A program made the position numbers and the translations under genes. A DNA stretch of 64,000 nt, taken from contig NC_070614.1 of assembly GCF_027172205.1 (NCBI RefSeq), positions 35,470,001 through 35,534,000 on the forward strand. The letters run 5' to 3'. The DNA is from Podarcis raffonei (Eukaryota > Chordata > Lepidosauria > Squamata > Lacertidae). Under the pieces are notes generated by a model that made no database searches, was not told the DNA's origin, and saw only the letters and a program-made list of their open reading frames with translations. Within the stretch, counting starts at the first letter, position 1. Every line of letters starts with the position of its first letter. Of the stretch, positions 38,001 through 48,706 are shown in pieces.

Positions 38001-40969
38001 CCAAGAGGAACAACTCATCATTTACAGCACCAATAGGCATTGGCAGAGGAAGAGGGGTGTGGTGGGGGCGGTCCGCCCCAGGTGTCATCCCTGAGGGGAG
38101 GTGACACCACCCCCCGCCCCCTGGGACACTCACCGCGGGCCCGGCTAGCCCCGTCCCAGGTGCACAGTATGTGCACTGCTCCGGGTGCCAGAGCAGCTAG
38201 CTCCGCCTCTGTCAAGAGGGCAGAGGTGAATGACACTTTTGGCTGCTGGACTCTGGTGTCTGGAAGGAAAGCAAGAGTATAGATTCCAGTACAGTGGATG
38301 CTTGGGTTGCGAACGTGATCCATGCGGGATGCACGTTCGCAACCTGCAGCGTTCACAACCTGTGTCTGCACGTCTGTGCATGCGCGGGTTGCGATTTGGC
38401 TCTTCTGCACATGCGCAATCGCCAAAACCCGGAAGTAACCCGTTCCGGTACTTCCGGGTTTCGGCAGTCTGTAACCCGAAAAAACACAACCTGAAGCCTC
38501 TGTAGCCCGAGGTATGACAGTACAGTAAAAGTAGACATGTGCTTCTCAGTATGTCAGTAGGGGTTAAAACAAAGGCTTCAGTAAAAGTCCTCAGTTATAG
38601 TGTTGGTGAGGCACAACCAGGATGAAGTAAATACAAGGGCTATCTGGCAAAAGTGTTTTAATGGGGTAACTAACAGCTTTCTCAAAGCTCTAATAGTAGT
38701 ACAAAGTTAGCTTTTGGAATCAAAGTAACACTAACAAATTAGTACAGTATATAACCATCTAAAAAGGCAGTACTACTGTATATTAAAGTTACCACATAAG
38801 CTGGTGCATATAGAAGCTTGCAATACATAGATGTTAATACCTTTGTTAAATATAGTAACTATGGACCACGCCTACATCGCAGAGTTACCATTAGGATTAT
38901 TGGTGTGCTAAAGGTGCAAAGGGTATAAGTGATATTAAATGTTGGCAGTGGTAAGGTTTTAGGAAAACCGCTAAGTGGAAGTTGGGTTTTGTTAATAAAA
39001 TAAGTAAGGAAATAGCCCCCCCTCCCCTCACCACATATATTATATTAGTCTGAGGGAGGGGGCTCCCAATGAAAATTTGGAGAGGGGAGTCACATGCACA
39101 GCAGCTCATGGCTATTAAATAAACAAAAAAATCTGACTTTCTCACAAATTAGTATCACATGTAGTTTGCTTCTGACTGGCAATGAGTCAAAAGACCATGC
39201 CTTGTTGAGTTTAAGAGCCTACTGGATCAGGCCAATGGCCCATCTAGTCTGGCATCCTGTTCACAAAGTGGTCAGCCAGATGCCTGTGGGAAATCCAAAA
39301 GCAGGATTTGAGCATAATAGCGCTTTCACTTCCTGTGGTTTCCAGCAACTGGTATTCAGAAACATGGTTGCCTCCAACTGTAGAGGCAGAGCATAGCCAT
39401 CAATGGCATTTCAGATCTAAAAGTTGTAAGTTTGGAGCAGAGGATATTGTTAGGAATCCTGTAAGATTGTGGCTTGTTGAGGTGGTGGTGGTGTTGAGGC
39501 AGAACAGTGGGGCAGATTTGTTCAATGAGACCCCACATGGCTGTATCAGCTTCCCAAAGTCTTCAGTGATGGTAATAAATAGTACAGTGGCACCTCAGGT
39601 TAAGTACTTAATTCGTTCCGGAGGTCCGTACTTAACCTGAAACTGTTCTTAACCTGAAGCACCACTTTAGCTAATGGGGCCTCCCACTGCCGCCGCACAA
39701 TTTCTGTTCTCATTCTGAAGCAAAGTTCTTAACCCGAGGTACTATTTCTGGGTTAGCGGAGTCTGTAACTTGAAGTGTGTGTAACCTGAGGTACCACTGT
39801 AGTAGTAATAGTAGTAATAATAATAACACAACAACAACAACCAAGAGCAGATAAAGCAGGAGACGACAAGCCAGCCTTTCTTAAAACCTCAATTTTAAAA
39901 TAGCACTGAATGGGCAGCTACTCACAGGGAGGACGTATCAACTTGAAGGTTGAACTCGAACGTGCACTACTTGAAGGCCTGTTGGGGCAATGCATTAATC
40001 ATTCTTCTCTTCATGGACAGTACAGGAATCATGCTTGAGAGACATATCAATCTGCTCCCCAAAACAGCACAAGAAACTCTCCCCTTCCAGGTTTTGGGTG
40101 AAACATCAGAAGCTGTTTTCTACAGAGTCAGGCCATTGGTCCATCTCACTCTGTAGAAAACGGCCTGCACCATGGATGGGGAACCCAGGGCTCTCCAGCT
40201 ACTGTTGGGACTCCCAACGTCCACTGGCCTCAAGCCCCACCCTCCCAATGGCCAGGGGCTATTATAGTCTAGCAACATCTGGAAGGCTACAGAGTTCCCT
40301 ATCCCTGGTCTACACTGACAGACATGGGCTGTACAAGGTTTCAGATCAGAGTCTTTCTCAGCCCTACTAGGAGATGCCAGGGACTGAACCTGGGACCTTC
40401 TGCATGCAAAGCACTTGAAAGAGTAGCATGCTAACACCACAAACAATTTCCCTTTCCTCCACTGTATCAAAAAGTGGCCTTCGGGCAATATCCATGTGCT
40501 TTGCCACTTTGGGGATTGTATAATAGAGTTGGGGTGAGAAATGTTAAGAAATGCACCTTTTCCTTCTGGGGTAGAAGCTGCCCATTGCATCTGGCTACCT
40601 TAGAACATGCACCCATTTTCCAAACCTCCCCAAGTTCTGGTTTTGCACACCGCCCCCCCCCCCCATTTTACCCCCAAATTAAACCCCGGCCAGTCACTTA
40701 CTTGTACTGGTAATCATCAACAGATTGTGCTGTTGTAAGAGAGGAAAAGAGACACCAATGTAATTAAGAAGTTCACTGGGGTAAGAGCAATGAATGGAGA
40801 AGTCGGGAACTGTTTGCTCCTCGGGAAAAGGAAGTTTGGGGAGGGCGGAAGAGACTTAACTGTCTAATTCAGGGTCCCGGCAGTCAATGCAAAGCACCAG
40901 TAGAATCACCAGAAGTGGGACGGTAAATGCCAGCACCCAGAAGATGTCACCCGTGTGCGAGGCATCCAT
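31299..40969 (-). CDS. LAT: LAT, linker for activation of T cells, 178 aa
   Basis: Nine exons join in phase: 40,969-40,861, 40,729-40,702, 34,663-34,596, 34,320-34,288, 34,054-33,997, 33,206-33,148, 32,604-32,551, 31,586-31,533 and 31,372-31,299. The total is 537 bases ending in TGA. The protein has a very short outside segment (MDASHTGD), one membrane helix (IFWVLAFTVPLLVILLVL) and a palmitoylation-type CxxC (CIDC). The tail carries phosphotyrosine sites SYENQ, PYIDVLPD (the PLC-gamma site), QYENV, DYVNV and DYENV. YxN sites recruit GRB2/GADS after ZAP70 phosphorylation in T cells. It is shorter than human LAT (233-262 aa), chiefly between the membrane and the first YEN motif. The neighbour SPNS1 gives the same order as human 16p11.2. 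Confidence 0.93.
32690..32836. mobile_element. Palindromic hAT-like MITE in a LAT intron
   Basis: Near-perfect inverted arms: CAGTGATGGCCAAACTTGGC on the left and its complement on the right, meeting around 'ggtcctgttagctatgg'. The CAGTGATGG terminus suits hAT. A matching 8-bp duplication was not found. Confidence 0.7.
32853..33045 (+). mobile_element. tRNA/MIR-like SINE
   Basis: A head with GGGTTCAATCTCCACTCAGC is followed by 'gggtgaccttggaccaggtact', 'cctactctgcagggttgctgtgagg' and a 'gggagagaaataaatgctac' tail. This is the layout of CORE/MIR-like amniote SINEs. Located in a LAT intron. Confidence 0.65.
33700..33822. mobile_element. Palindromic MITE copy in a LAT intron
   Basis: Arms 'ggactacaactcccatcaccct' and 'ggctgatgggagctgcagtcc'. 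Same family as 6651-6789. Confidence 0.6.
34983..35030. repeat. (AAT)n microsatellite
   Basis: About fifteen AAT units in a LAT intron. Confidence 0.95.
35450..36400. other. GC-rich unassigned block in the long LAT intron
   Basis: The block begins near 'ggccacaactttattaag' and contains several C-runs and conspicuously GC-rich text compared with its flanks. It looks like a degraded interspersed repeat, but no terminal repeats, reading frame or family could be established. Confidence 0.3.
36405..36639. mobile_element. TA-flanked MITE, CAGTGGTACCTCTG subfamily
   Basis: The ends CAGTGGTACCTCTGTTTCCG and 'gaaaactgaggtaccactg' are flanked by TA. The interior repeats 'ttcgaaaaccgaa' several times. 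It is in the second LAT intron. Confidence 0.85.
36960..37390 (+). mobile_element. LINE 3' fragment, L2/CR1-like
   Basis: A reading frame at 37,060-37,230 gives GSRERAFLVVAPLLQKDLP and then an 'AFKNNLNF' end. This resembles the conserved C-terminal end of L2/CR1-group reverse transcriptases (ERAFSVVAPRLWNSLP, then AFK..LKT). It is 5'-truncated and broken. Confidence 0.55.
38293..38520. mobile_element. TA-flanked MITE, partner of 21,646-21,859
   Basis: TA then CAGTGGATGCTTGGGTTGCG on the left and 'gaggtatgacag' then TA on the right. It shares TTCCGGTACTTCCGGGTTTC with the 21.6 kb copy. Confidence 0.8.
39205..39420 (+). repeat. Common reptile interspersed repeat
   Basis: It carries the words 'ctggatcaggccaatggcccatctagtc', 'gcatcctgttcacaaagtgg', 'ccagatgcctgtgggaaa' and 'cagcaactggtattcagaaacatg', in the order I know from frequent reptile repeats. 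Superfamily not assigned. Related pieces are at 24,815-24,990 and 40,109-40,155. Confidence 0.55.
39585..39799 (-). mobile_element. Tigger/pogo-like MITE
   Basis: TA-flanked ends CAGTGGCACCTCAGGTTAAG and 'aacctgaggtaccactg', with the complement of the AGGCCCCATTAGC interior. Confidence 0.88.
40176..40306. mobile_element. Diverged palindromic MITE
   Basis: It has a 'ggatggggaacccagg' start and 'agttccctatccctgg' end, with 'ctccagctactgttgggactccc' and 'agtctagcaacatctgga' arms. Same family as 6651-6789. Confidence 0.5.
40312..40445 (-). mobile_element. tRNA-derived SINE, reverse, diverged
   Basis: The complement contains CTTTGCATGCAGAAGGTCCC and GGTTCAGTCCCTGGCATCTC, the head of the SINE also seen at 56,128-56,330. 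Confidence 0.6.
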
Positions 40970-41883
40970 GCCACCTGCAAGGGGGACAGTAGCAGTATCC
41001 TGGAGTCAGGGCAGGTGCAAACTCCGAGGTGAAAAACAGCATTGAGCAGCTTAGCGGCACAACATGTCAATAGCCCTGTGGGGGAAAAGCCAAATTCAAG
41101 TTCTCGGTGTGTGCTAAACAGATAATGAAACCAAATATAACTGTTTGTCCCGGTCCCTATCCACCCAGAAAATTCAGCTTATTGAAATGTCTTATTTAGA
41201 ATTTATTTCGAGTTTTGACAGCACTTGGGTGGATTTTCACACTATGTAGCAGCAGCATGTCACAAAAGATAGCGGAGTGTGGGGAGAACAGCTTGGGCTT
41301 GCTTACATTGTGATGTGGTAGCCCCTTTGCTAGGCCCGAAGAATGCTGGAATGTTAGGAGACAGGGCAGCAGAGAGGCATTTGTTCTCTCTTCCTGAATG
41401 GGAACTTGAACATTCAGTATCCAACAGGCAGAGGAAGGAGTGTCTTGGTTGTTCTTCTTCAGGCCAAAGCCTTAGCAGGTGTGGACGTCTCAACTGGTAG
41501 ACCATGGAATGATTGGCAATAGATTGGCAAGTGTTTTTCACTCCCGACAACATTTAACAAAAAGATTCCCCCCTCCAAATTTAGGTTGTTAGAATCCCCG
41601 TTCTACGCCACATGCTAATTTTTATTTATATATGCAAGGTCATCTCACTGTATGGCTCATGGGGTTCAAGAAATAATTGGCTCCACCCCACTGGCCACTA
41701 TTTTGTGTCTGACTCTGACCCAAGCTACTGTTTTGTGTCCGCCTCTGGTCAGTGAATTGTGGGGTTCTAGCAAAATCCGAAGTAGATTCTAAAAAACACG
41801 AAGTTTGCCAGGCCTGCGCTACAAAAATGCTCTTCAAATTTCCTGTCAGGGAATCCTTTTTACAGCCTTCTACCTGCCTGCTA

Positions 41884-42262
41884 AGGGGACGCGGGTGGCG
41901 CTGTGGGTAAAACCTCAGCGCCTAGGGCTTGCCGATTGCATGGTCGGCAGTTCGAATCCCCGCGGCGGGGTGAGCTCCCATCTTTCGGTCCCAGCTCCTG
42001 CCCACCTAGCAGTTCGAAAGCACCCCTAAGTGCAAGTAGATAAATAGGTACCGCTTTATAGCGGGAAGGTAAACGGCGTTTCCGTGTGCTGCGCTGGTGC
42101 TGGCTCGCCAGAGCAGCTTCGTCACGCTGGCCACGTGACCCGGAAGTGTCTCCGGACAGCGCTGGCCCCCAGCCTCTTAAGTGAGATGGGCGCACAACCC
42201 TAGAGTCGGACACGACTGGCCCGTATGGGCAGGGGTACCTTTACCTTTACTTTTACCTGCCT
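41884..42262 (+). mobile_element. Sauria SINE, second subfamily
   Basis: The body differs from the 8.3 kb copy: 'aagcacccctaagtgcaag', CCGGAAGTGTCTCCGGACAG and 'gactggcccgtatgggcaggggtacc'. The tail is 'tttacctttacttttacc'. The direct repeat TACCTGCCTGC flanks it. Confidence 0.92.
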
Positions 42263-43539
42263 GCCAATAATTCTTGCCCATCTGCCAATGAAGCGCTGGC
42301 AAATCACAAAGGAAAGCGCAAGGCTTTTTTTGTGTCTCGGTCAAATTTAAAAGTTTTTAAATTTTTTATTTATCCCTCATTTTTTATTATTTGAGTAGTA
42401 CATCATGTTGTCTCAGTGAATGTTTTGCAAATGTATATAAATTTCATTTTGGCATTTCAGTAAGCAACTCACTGATAGTCTTGTGCACTGTGCTTTTCTG
42501 CTCTAGCTAGACTAACTACTTATCCCAAACTTCCAGGGTATAAACAGATATAAGAATCCCAATTTTGCCAATGGCTGGCATCCATCTGTGGAAGCAAAGA
42601 AAAAAAGAGGGGGAGATAACTTTTTGCTACAATTTTGGGAGTTATCTCCATGATACTTATATAGTTTAGGCAGGTGCCCCAGCAGGCCTGCGCATAGCTT
42701 GTCTGAGGCCGGGGCAAGAGTCCCTAGTCAGATGAGAGGTCCAGGGCGTTTTTTACATGACACCTTAAGGATTTCAGGGCCCCCCAGCTGGCTTAGCCCT
42801 CCGAGACCTTGGCTGCCCCCTTCCTCTGCACCAGCCTGTGTTCTGGGGGATTTGGGTCCCAAAAAGTTGCTGTTTGACTCTGCGGGTAGGCTGGCTCTAG
42901 GGAAACATTCTAGCCGAATACTCTGTTCGCTCAGGATGGAACAACATGGCCTGTAGGGCCTCACCATTGCCCTGTGTGCACAGAGATACTGAGCCTTACG
43001 CAACATTGTTCCCCTTATAAATTTTCAGCTGGAAGGCAATCAATAGCGCAGAGAGAGCTCTCTTTTAAATGCATGTGCTAATCCCACCATTACTGATAGA
43101 CCACAGAGATCCCCACAGATCAGCCAGGGAGGCGATAACAGGAGGGAGCACAGCAGAGCGAGCAGTGGTCCTGTGGAAATAACCCAATTGACAGGCCGCT
43201 TAACTGCATGCAGCAGCAGGATGCACAAGAAATCTCCAAGAGGCTGGGCCGAAAGACAATGGTTGGGGTGGGTGGTTCAAGGCAGCTTTAGAAAGGAGGG
43301 ACCCACCAAATTCAATACAAGCTTGGAGATACAAATGGAGTTCTAGGCTATGATCCACAGTACCTTTCAGCAGGATGCTAATTCACAAAGCCAAGGCAGG
43401 TATACACATTCTGGATTTGAGCAAGAGACAACAGACAGACAACGGAGTCATGGTTTGCCACAAAAGTGACCATGATGGGGAATAGATAGGGAAGTTAGCG
43501 AACAGAATTGTTTTCAGAGGTGTCTGTTAGGAGACATTT

Positions 43540-43930
43540 CCACTAAAATGCTGATCAATTTTCTTGAGGATTTTTTTAAAAAAATTGCAAACTAATGTGA
43601 AGATCTGAACATAAGACTTTAAAAATGAGAAAAAGAGAGAAACCCAAATTGATAGGGTTTTGCCATCCCCAGCTGCCTGAAAGGAGCAGTGTATGTTTGT
43701 GTATGGAGCACTCACTCATTTCCCTAAATATACATAGTTTTGCAATGCAAATTCCCATAACACAATGCATGTTCCCTTGTACATGCCTTTTAAATGCACA
43801 CATTGCCCCAGTATATGCATTTTGTTATGCACTGCTTGGTTAGAGAATTGCATTGCAAAATTCAGAAGAGTGCAAATTTCAAAAGACGGCTTTATTTCAG
43901 TTCATGTACAGCTTCGGAAAGTGTGGATTA
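43540..43930 (-). repeat. AT-rich dispersed repeat, copy 4
   Basis: It contains 'cactaaaatgctgatcaattttc', 'gagagaaacccaaattgatag' and, further on, 'attgcattgcaaaattcagaagagtgcaaattt', words shared with the 17.3 kb copy. Orientation of the parts is mixed. Confidence 0.45.
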
Positions 43931-44147
43931 GGTAGGTTCACTTAATGCCAACAGAAATGCCAACTCAATTGGATTTCTCCCTCACCCCTAGTCTGAAGGC
44001 ACCTAAGGCAGCCACTGTGCTGAAGCCAAACTGGCCTGGGTCTGGATGGGAGATTTGCTAGAACCCTCCCCACACCTCCTTGAGCTCCAGGGAAGAGAGA
44101 CAGATGTAAACAAAATAATTTAAAAATGGACATAGGTTTTGTCAAGG

Positions 44148-44507
44148 TAAGGTGAAGGTAAAGGGACCCCTGACCATTAGGTCCAGTCGTGACCGACTCT
44201 GGGATTGCGGCGCTCGTCTCACTTTATTGGCCAAGGGAGCCGGCGTACAGCTTCCGGATCATGTGGCCAGCATGACTAAGCCGCTTCTGCCGAACCAGAG
44301 CAGCGCACGGAAATGCCGTTTACCTTCCCGCCGGAGCGGTATCTATTTATCTACTTGCACTTTGACGTGCTTTCGAACTGCTAGGTTGGCAGGAGCTGAG
44401 ACTGAGCAACAGGAGCTCACCCTGTTGCGGGGATTCGAACCGCTGACCTTCTGATCGGCAAGCCCTAGGCTCTGTAGTTTAACCCACAGCGCCACCCTCA
44501 TCTCTAT
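44148..44507 (-). mobile_element. Sauria SINE, reverse, with 13-bp target duplication
   Basis: A full-length reverse copy of the first subfamily, flanked by TTTTGTCAAGGTA on both sides. Confidence 0.93.
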
Positions 44508-44639
44508 TTTTGTCAAGGTACTCCAACTAAAAAAGATTGCTGTGGACTAGAAACTTACATGGATTAAATTGCTGGGTTAGGAGGTATAGTGGAGACATCT
44601 CCATCGTGAATGAAAGAACATCATAGAGCTAGCTACTTG

Positions 44640-45212
44640 GAGCTGACACTTCTATACTTGGGTGTTGGCATGTCCTGAGGCACCAGAAGTGTCTTTTGCC
44701 AGCTGTGTATGGTACAAAATGTGCTTTGATCATTCCTGGTCTGGGAGAATTTACAGTAATTCAGGCACTGGTGACTTCAAGATGGGATTACTGCAATGCA
44801 CTTTATGTGGGGTTTCCCTTGAACTGAACCTGCAAACTTCAGTTAGTGCAGCAGTTACTGGCAGGAATGAGACCCTCTCGGCATATAGTACTTTTGCTCA
44901 GAGACCTGCACTGAATTCTAACTTGTTACCAGGCCAAGTGAAAGTATTACTATTCATATATAAAGCCCTTAAGCATTTGGGAGCAGGTTACATGCAGGAT
45001 TGCCTTTCCTTGTACCTCTTTTTTGCACCTGCGTAAAACTTTTTTGTTTTGGCAAGCCTACCCAGACAGATAGATGTTGCCATGTTTTAATCCCTTTTAC
45101 AGTTAATTTTTTTTAATGTTTTCAGTTGTTTTCAATTGCTAGTTATTGATTGCTAATTTTAAAATTTCTTGTCAACTGCTCAGAACTTTTACTACTATTG
45201 AGAAAGGGCAGT
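44640..45212 (+). mobile_element. LINE fragment, L2/CR1-like reverse transcriptase end and 3' tail
   Basis: A + frame at 44,760-45,036 reads DYCNALYVG-like sequence with errors (GLLQCTLCGVSLELNLQ) and later LLFIYKALKHLGAGYMQDCL. It resembles the conserved RT C-terminus of L2-group LINEs (DYCNALY, KALNGLAP.YL.D.L). A T-rich 3' tail ending 'actattgagaaagggcagta' follows. The fragment is 5'-truncated and carries many changes. Confidence 0.65.
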
Positions 45213-45213
45213 A

Positions 45214-45451
45214 CAGTCGTACATCGGCTGCCGAACACCTTGGGAGTCAAAGGTTCTGGTTCGCAAATGATCAAAAACCGGGAGTGTTCTGGTTTGCTAA
45301 AGTTCTTTGGAACCCGAACATCCGGCGGGGCTTCTGATTTTGCTGCAGGAGCTTCCTGTAGCCAATCAGAAGCCGCGCTTTGGTTTCTGAATGTTTTGGA
45401 AGTCAAATGGACTTCCGGAATGGATTCCATTCGACTTCTAAGGTACGACTG
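45214..45451. mobile_element. TA-flanked MITE, AATCAGAAGCCGC subfamily
   Basis: TA then CAGTCGTACATCGGCTGCCG on the left; 'ttctaaggtacgactg' then TA on the right. The interior 'gtagccaatcagaagccgc' is shared with 9386-9625. It sits exactly between the LINE tail and a SINE. Confidence 0.85.
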
Positions 45452-45453
45452 TA

Positions 45454-45600
45454 TCTCAGTGGTGGAGAATCTGCTTTGCATGCAGAAAATTCCAAATTTA
45501 ATCCCAGGCAGGGCTGGGAAACCCTGGGGAGCTGCTGCCAGTCAGTGTTGACAGTAATGAGCAAGATGGATCAATAGTCTGATTCAGTCTAAAGCAACTG
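45454..45600 (+). mobile_element. tRNA-derived SINE
   Basis: CTCAGTGGTGGAGAATCTGC, 'ctttgcatgcagaaaattcc', 'ggctgggaaaccctggggagctgctgccagtcagtgt' and 'gatggatcaatagtctgattcagt'. Same family as 13,738 and 56,128. Confidence 0.65.
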
Positions 45601-46095
45601 CCTCTGCTGCTCCTAATTGGGGTATAAATGTTGTTAAAACAAACCTCCACACACAACCATCCAAATGTTTTACCAGATACTACATTCCATGCCACATTTC
45701 CTACACAGAGAAAACCTGTTCCAGAAGCCCGAGGTTGTAAGTGAAGGTTCTTTGATGCGCCCCTCCCCCAGCATAGAAGAAGAAGAAGAAAAGAGTGTGG
45801 GAACAGCAGTGGGAGCAGGGGTGACTCACGCCAGTGACAACAACCCACAGCCGGATTTGGGCGCCAGCGCAAAAAGCCTCGCTCTGTGTTGTGGGTGCCG
45901 TGGGAGGGAATTTGCAGCTGCAACTCTGCAGCTGCAAGGTTGCAATGTCTTGCTTGGGGAGAGGGGGAGAAGAGAAGCTAGCCGAGACCTTCTAGGCGCC
46001 ACTCATGATTCAGTAGGTGGGAGGGGGCAGGGAAAGGGATGGGGCCTGCGAGAAACCTACCGTTTGACACCTCTGAATAATGCCAAACTCTCTCC

Positions 46096-46099
<4 letters not shown>

Positions 46100-46135
<36 letters not shown>
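46100..46135. repeat. (CA)n microsatellite
   Basis: About seventeen CA units between LAT and SPNS1. Confidence 0.95.
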
Positions 46136-46137
<2 letters not shown>

Positions 46138-46366
46138 TCTCCCCACTTCTACTCCACTTGATTGGAGCGCTGGCAACAAGCCAAAGTGACCACAAACCAC
46201 GGGTTCCGTTACTGGGTGGAAACTGGCTTGTTGGAGGGAACTGGAGCAAAATGGCAAAACGAAGGGGTGGGAAAGTTGTTTGGGGGCGGAGGGTGCCAGG
46301 CCAAAATTCGAAGGAGGCTGTTATGTGGATGTGTCTATTTCTTTTGCCCTCTTCTATGTAGCGTTA

Positions 46367-46727
46367 GGGGACGCGGGTGGCGCTGTGGGTAAAAGCCTCA
46401 GCGCCTAGGGCTTGCCGATCGAAAGGTCGGCGGTTCGAATCCCCGCGGCGGGGTGCGCTCCCACTGCTCAGTCCCAGCGCCTGCCAACCTAGCAGTTCGA
46501 AAGCACCCCCGGGTGCAAGTAGATAAATAAGGACCGCTTACCAGCAGGAAGGTAAACGGCGTTCCGTGTGCTGCGCTGGCTCGCCAGATGCAGCTTTGTC
46601 ACGCTGGCCACATGACCCAGAAGTGTCTTTGGACAGCGCTGGCCCCCGGCCTCTTGAGTGAGAGGGGCGCACAACCCCAGAGTCTGTCAAGACTGGCCCG
46701 TACGGGCAGGGGTACCTTTACCTTTAC
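46367..46727 (+). mobile_element. Sauria SINE, second subfamily
   Basis: Closest to the 41,884 copy ('cagcgctggcccccggcctctt', 'gactggcccgtacgggcaggggtacc'). The direct repeat TATGTAGCGTTA flanks it. Confidence 0.93.
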
Positions 46728-48196
46728 CTTATGTAGCGTTACTCATTTATTATGCCCCACACCCTTCAAAGCGAACCCAGTTTCAGAGGCTGATAAATAG
46801 GAGGGAGGGAGGGAGTGAATGCAGTAGCAAGACAGAAAAAAGATTGTGATCAGAACAGGGGGTGGGGGAGGCACAGAGCAGGAAAAGAAGTACTTTGTGC
46901 AATAAAGAAAAACAATTTATCGCTTCCCACTGTTCATCTGGGTTTGAATTTGCATCCCTACGCACCCTGGTAGTGCAATGGGCACAGCCTAGCCAGCAAC
47001 AAGGGCCACAGACCCAAGATTATAGCCAAAATGAACTAAACGGTTTATTGATGTATGACTACACAGCTTTAGTGTAGGTCCAAATGACCGCCAACACATC
47101 ATTTTCAATTCTCAATTATTTCTATATTTTGCAGTGTCAAAACTGAATTCTTACAAACTTGAGTTGGTGGTCCTGGTCACTGGTTACGCTACACTCACTG
47201 GGACGCTCAGGAGGAAAAAAGTCAGACTCCAAACTAACACCCACATGAAAAAGTCTTTTCCGCCTCCCCCCAGAATCCCACCCCCCTCAGCTCAGCCATC
47301 TGCACTGCCATTCCTTCCTGTTTGTGCCCCCTGCACAATCCCAGAAGCTGGAACTCAGCTCCTTCCACCACAGGACCCAGGGACCAGAACCCAACCACCT
47401 AGGATGTATTGCCAGGACAAGGGTCAGCACCTAAGTACTCCTCATGCACCACCACTGCCTCCACCTCCTCTTCCTCACTCACATCAGTGAAAACTCACAT
47501 CTGGGGTTCCCAGTTCTCGCCTGGATGGAGCCTTCTTTTCTCTGCTGTGGCTGAGACGGTGCTGCTGTTTGATTGCTTGGGCAGGAAGGAAGCACCACAG
47601 CCGCCAGCAGGAAGTCGAAGGGCAGGTGCACTAAATTATGACATTTGGGGGAGGAAGAGAAGGCACACCATCTTGGTACATCTGTCGCATTCAGAAGCTC
47701 TGGAGATATCAGCCAGACATCAAGGGGGCCTCTAAGACTTCGCCAATCCTTAGTCTGTTCCAGATCTACCTGCTTCCTCCCAACTGCAAGACACCCCGGA
47801 ACGTGCTCTGAGAAATGTGTAACTCCTAAGTTCTCTCCCAAGGACACAAAGGGCCCTGTATGCAGATATACCAGAGGACAAGTTTTATATGCTCAGTAGA
47901 ATCAAGTGGTGAAGCCTTTTCTGGACTGTACCATTTCAGGCTGCAGGGGTGTGTGCGCAATTTGCAGATTTCAATGCTTTTCTCCCATACATAAAAGAAC
48001 AAATGACATCTCCATGCCAAGTTGGATGCAGTGAGGCATGTGCATTTTATCCAGATATGTGCCCCATTTATATATGATGTGAGATTGGGGGGGGCATCTA
48101 TTTTTATGGGAAATAGAAAATCAAAAGAAACCCACTTCTCCTTACCTCACAGCACCCTGGCTTGCAAAGCACGTTAAACATACTACTTGTAGAACT

Positions 48197-48197
<1 letters not shown>

Positions 48198-48228
<31 letters not shown>
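48198..48228. repeat. (CA)n microsatellite
   Basis: About fifteen CA units. Confidence 0.95.
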
Positions 48229-48230
<2 letters not shown>

Positions 48231-48491
48231 AAATGGGAAGATGGGTTTGACCCAACCTCTCAACCTGCTGTTTTTCAATGTGCAGGGAAGTTTACAACCC
48301 TCTCCCTGCTCTTCTTCAAGAAAGATGGTACAGTCCAGGAAAAGGCATTTGGCACTTCTGCCGACATGAAATAAATCTATGGGAAAGAGATTCACCAGCC
48401 TCTCTTTGTGCATTGAGCAGTGGAAAAAACAATTTATCTCATCCTGCTTTCCCCCACCCAACCGGCAAAGAAACACGGCTGATATGAAGTA

Positions 48492-48706
48492 CATTGGTAC
48501 CTCAGGTTACAGACGCTTCAGGTTACAGACTCTGCTAACCCAGAAATAGTACCTCAGGTTAAGAACTTTGCTTCAGGATGAGAACAGAAATCGCACGGTG
48601 GCAGTGGGAGGCCCCATTAGCTAAAGTGGTACCTCAGGTTAAGAAGAGTTTCAGATTAAGAACGGACCTCCAAAACAAATTAAGTTCTTAACCCGAGGTA
48701 CCACTG
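48492..48706 (+). mobile_element. Tigger/pogo-like MITE
   Basis: TA then CATTGGTACCTCAGGTTACA on the left; 'acccgaggtaccactg' then TA on the right; AGGCCCCATTAGCTAAAGTG interior. A near-intact copy downstream of SPNS1. Confidence 0.9.

Noticed and set aside
44152-44454. Open frame of about 100 codons on the + strand
   Set aside because: It lies wholly inside a Sauria SINE; similar frames occur in the copies at 8.4, 14.1 and 41.9 kb.
47134-47490. Proline-rich + strand open frame (about 118 codons)
   Set aside because: Composition follows C-rich sequence, no splice context or domain was seen, and no homologue was recognised.
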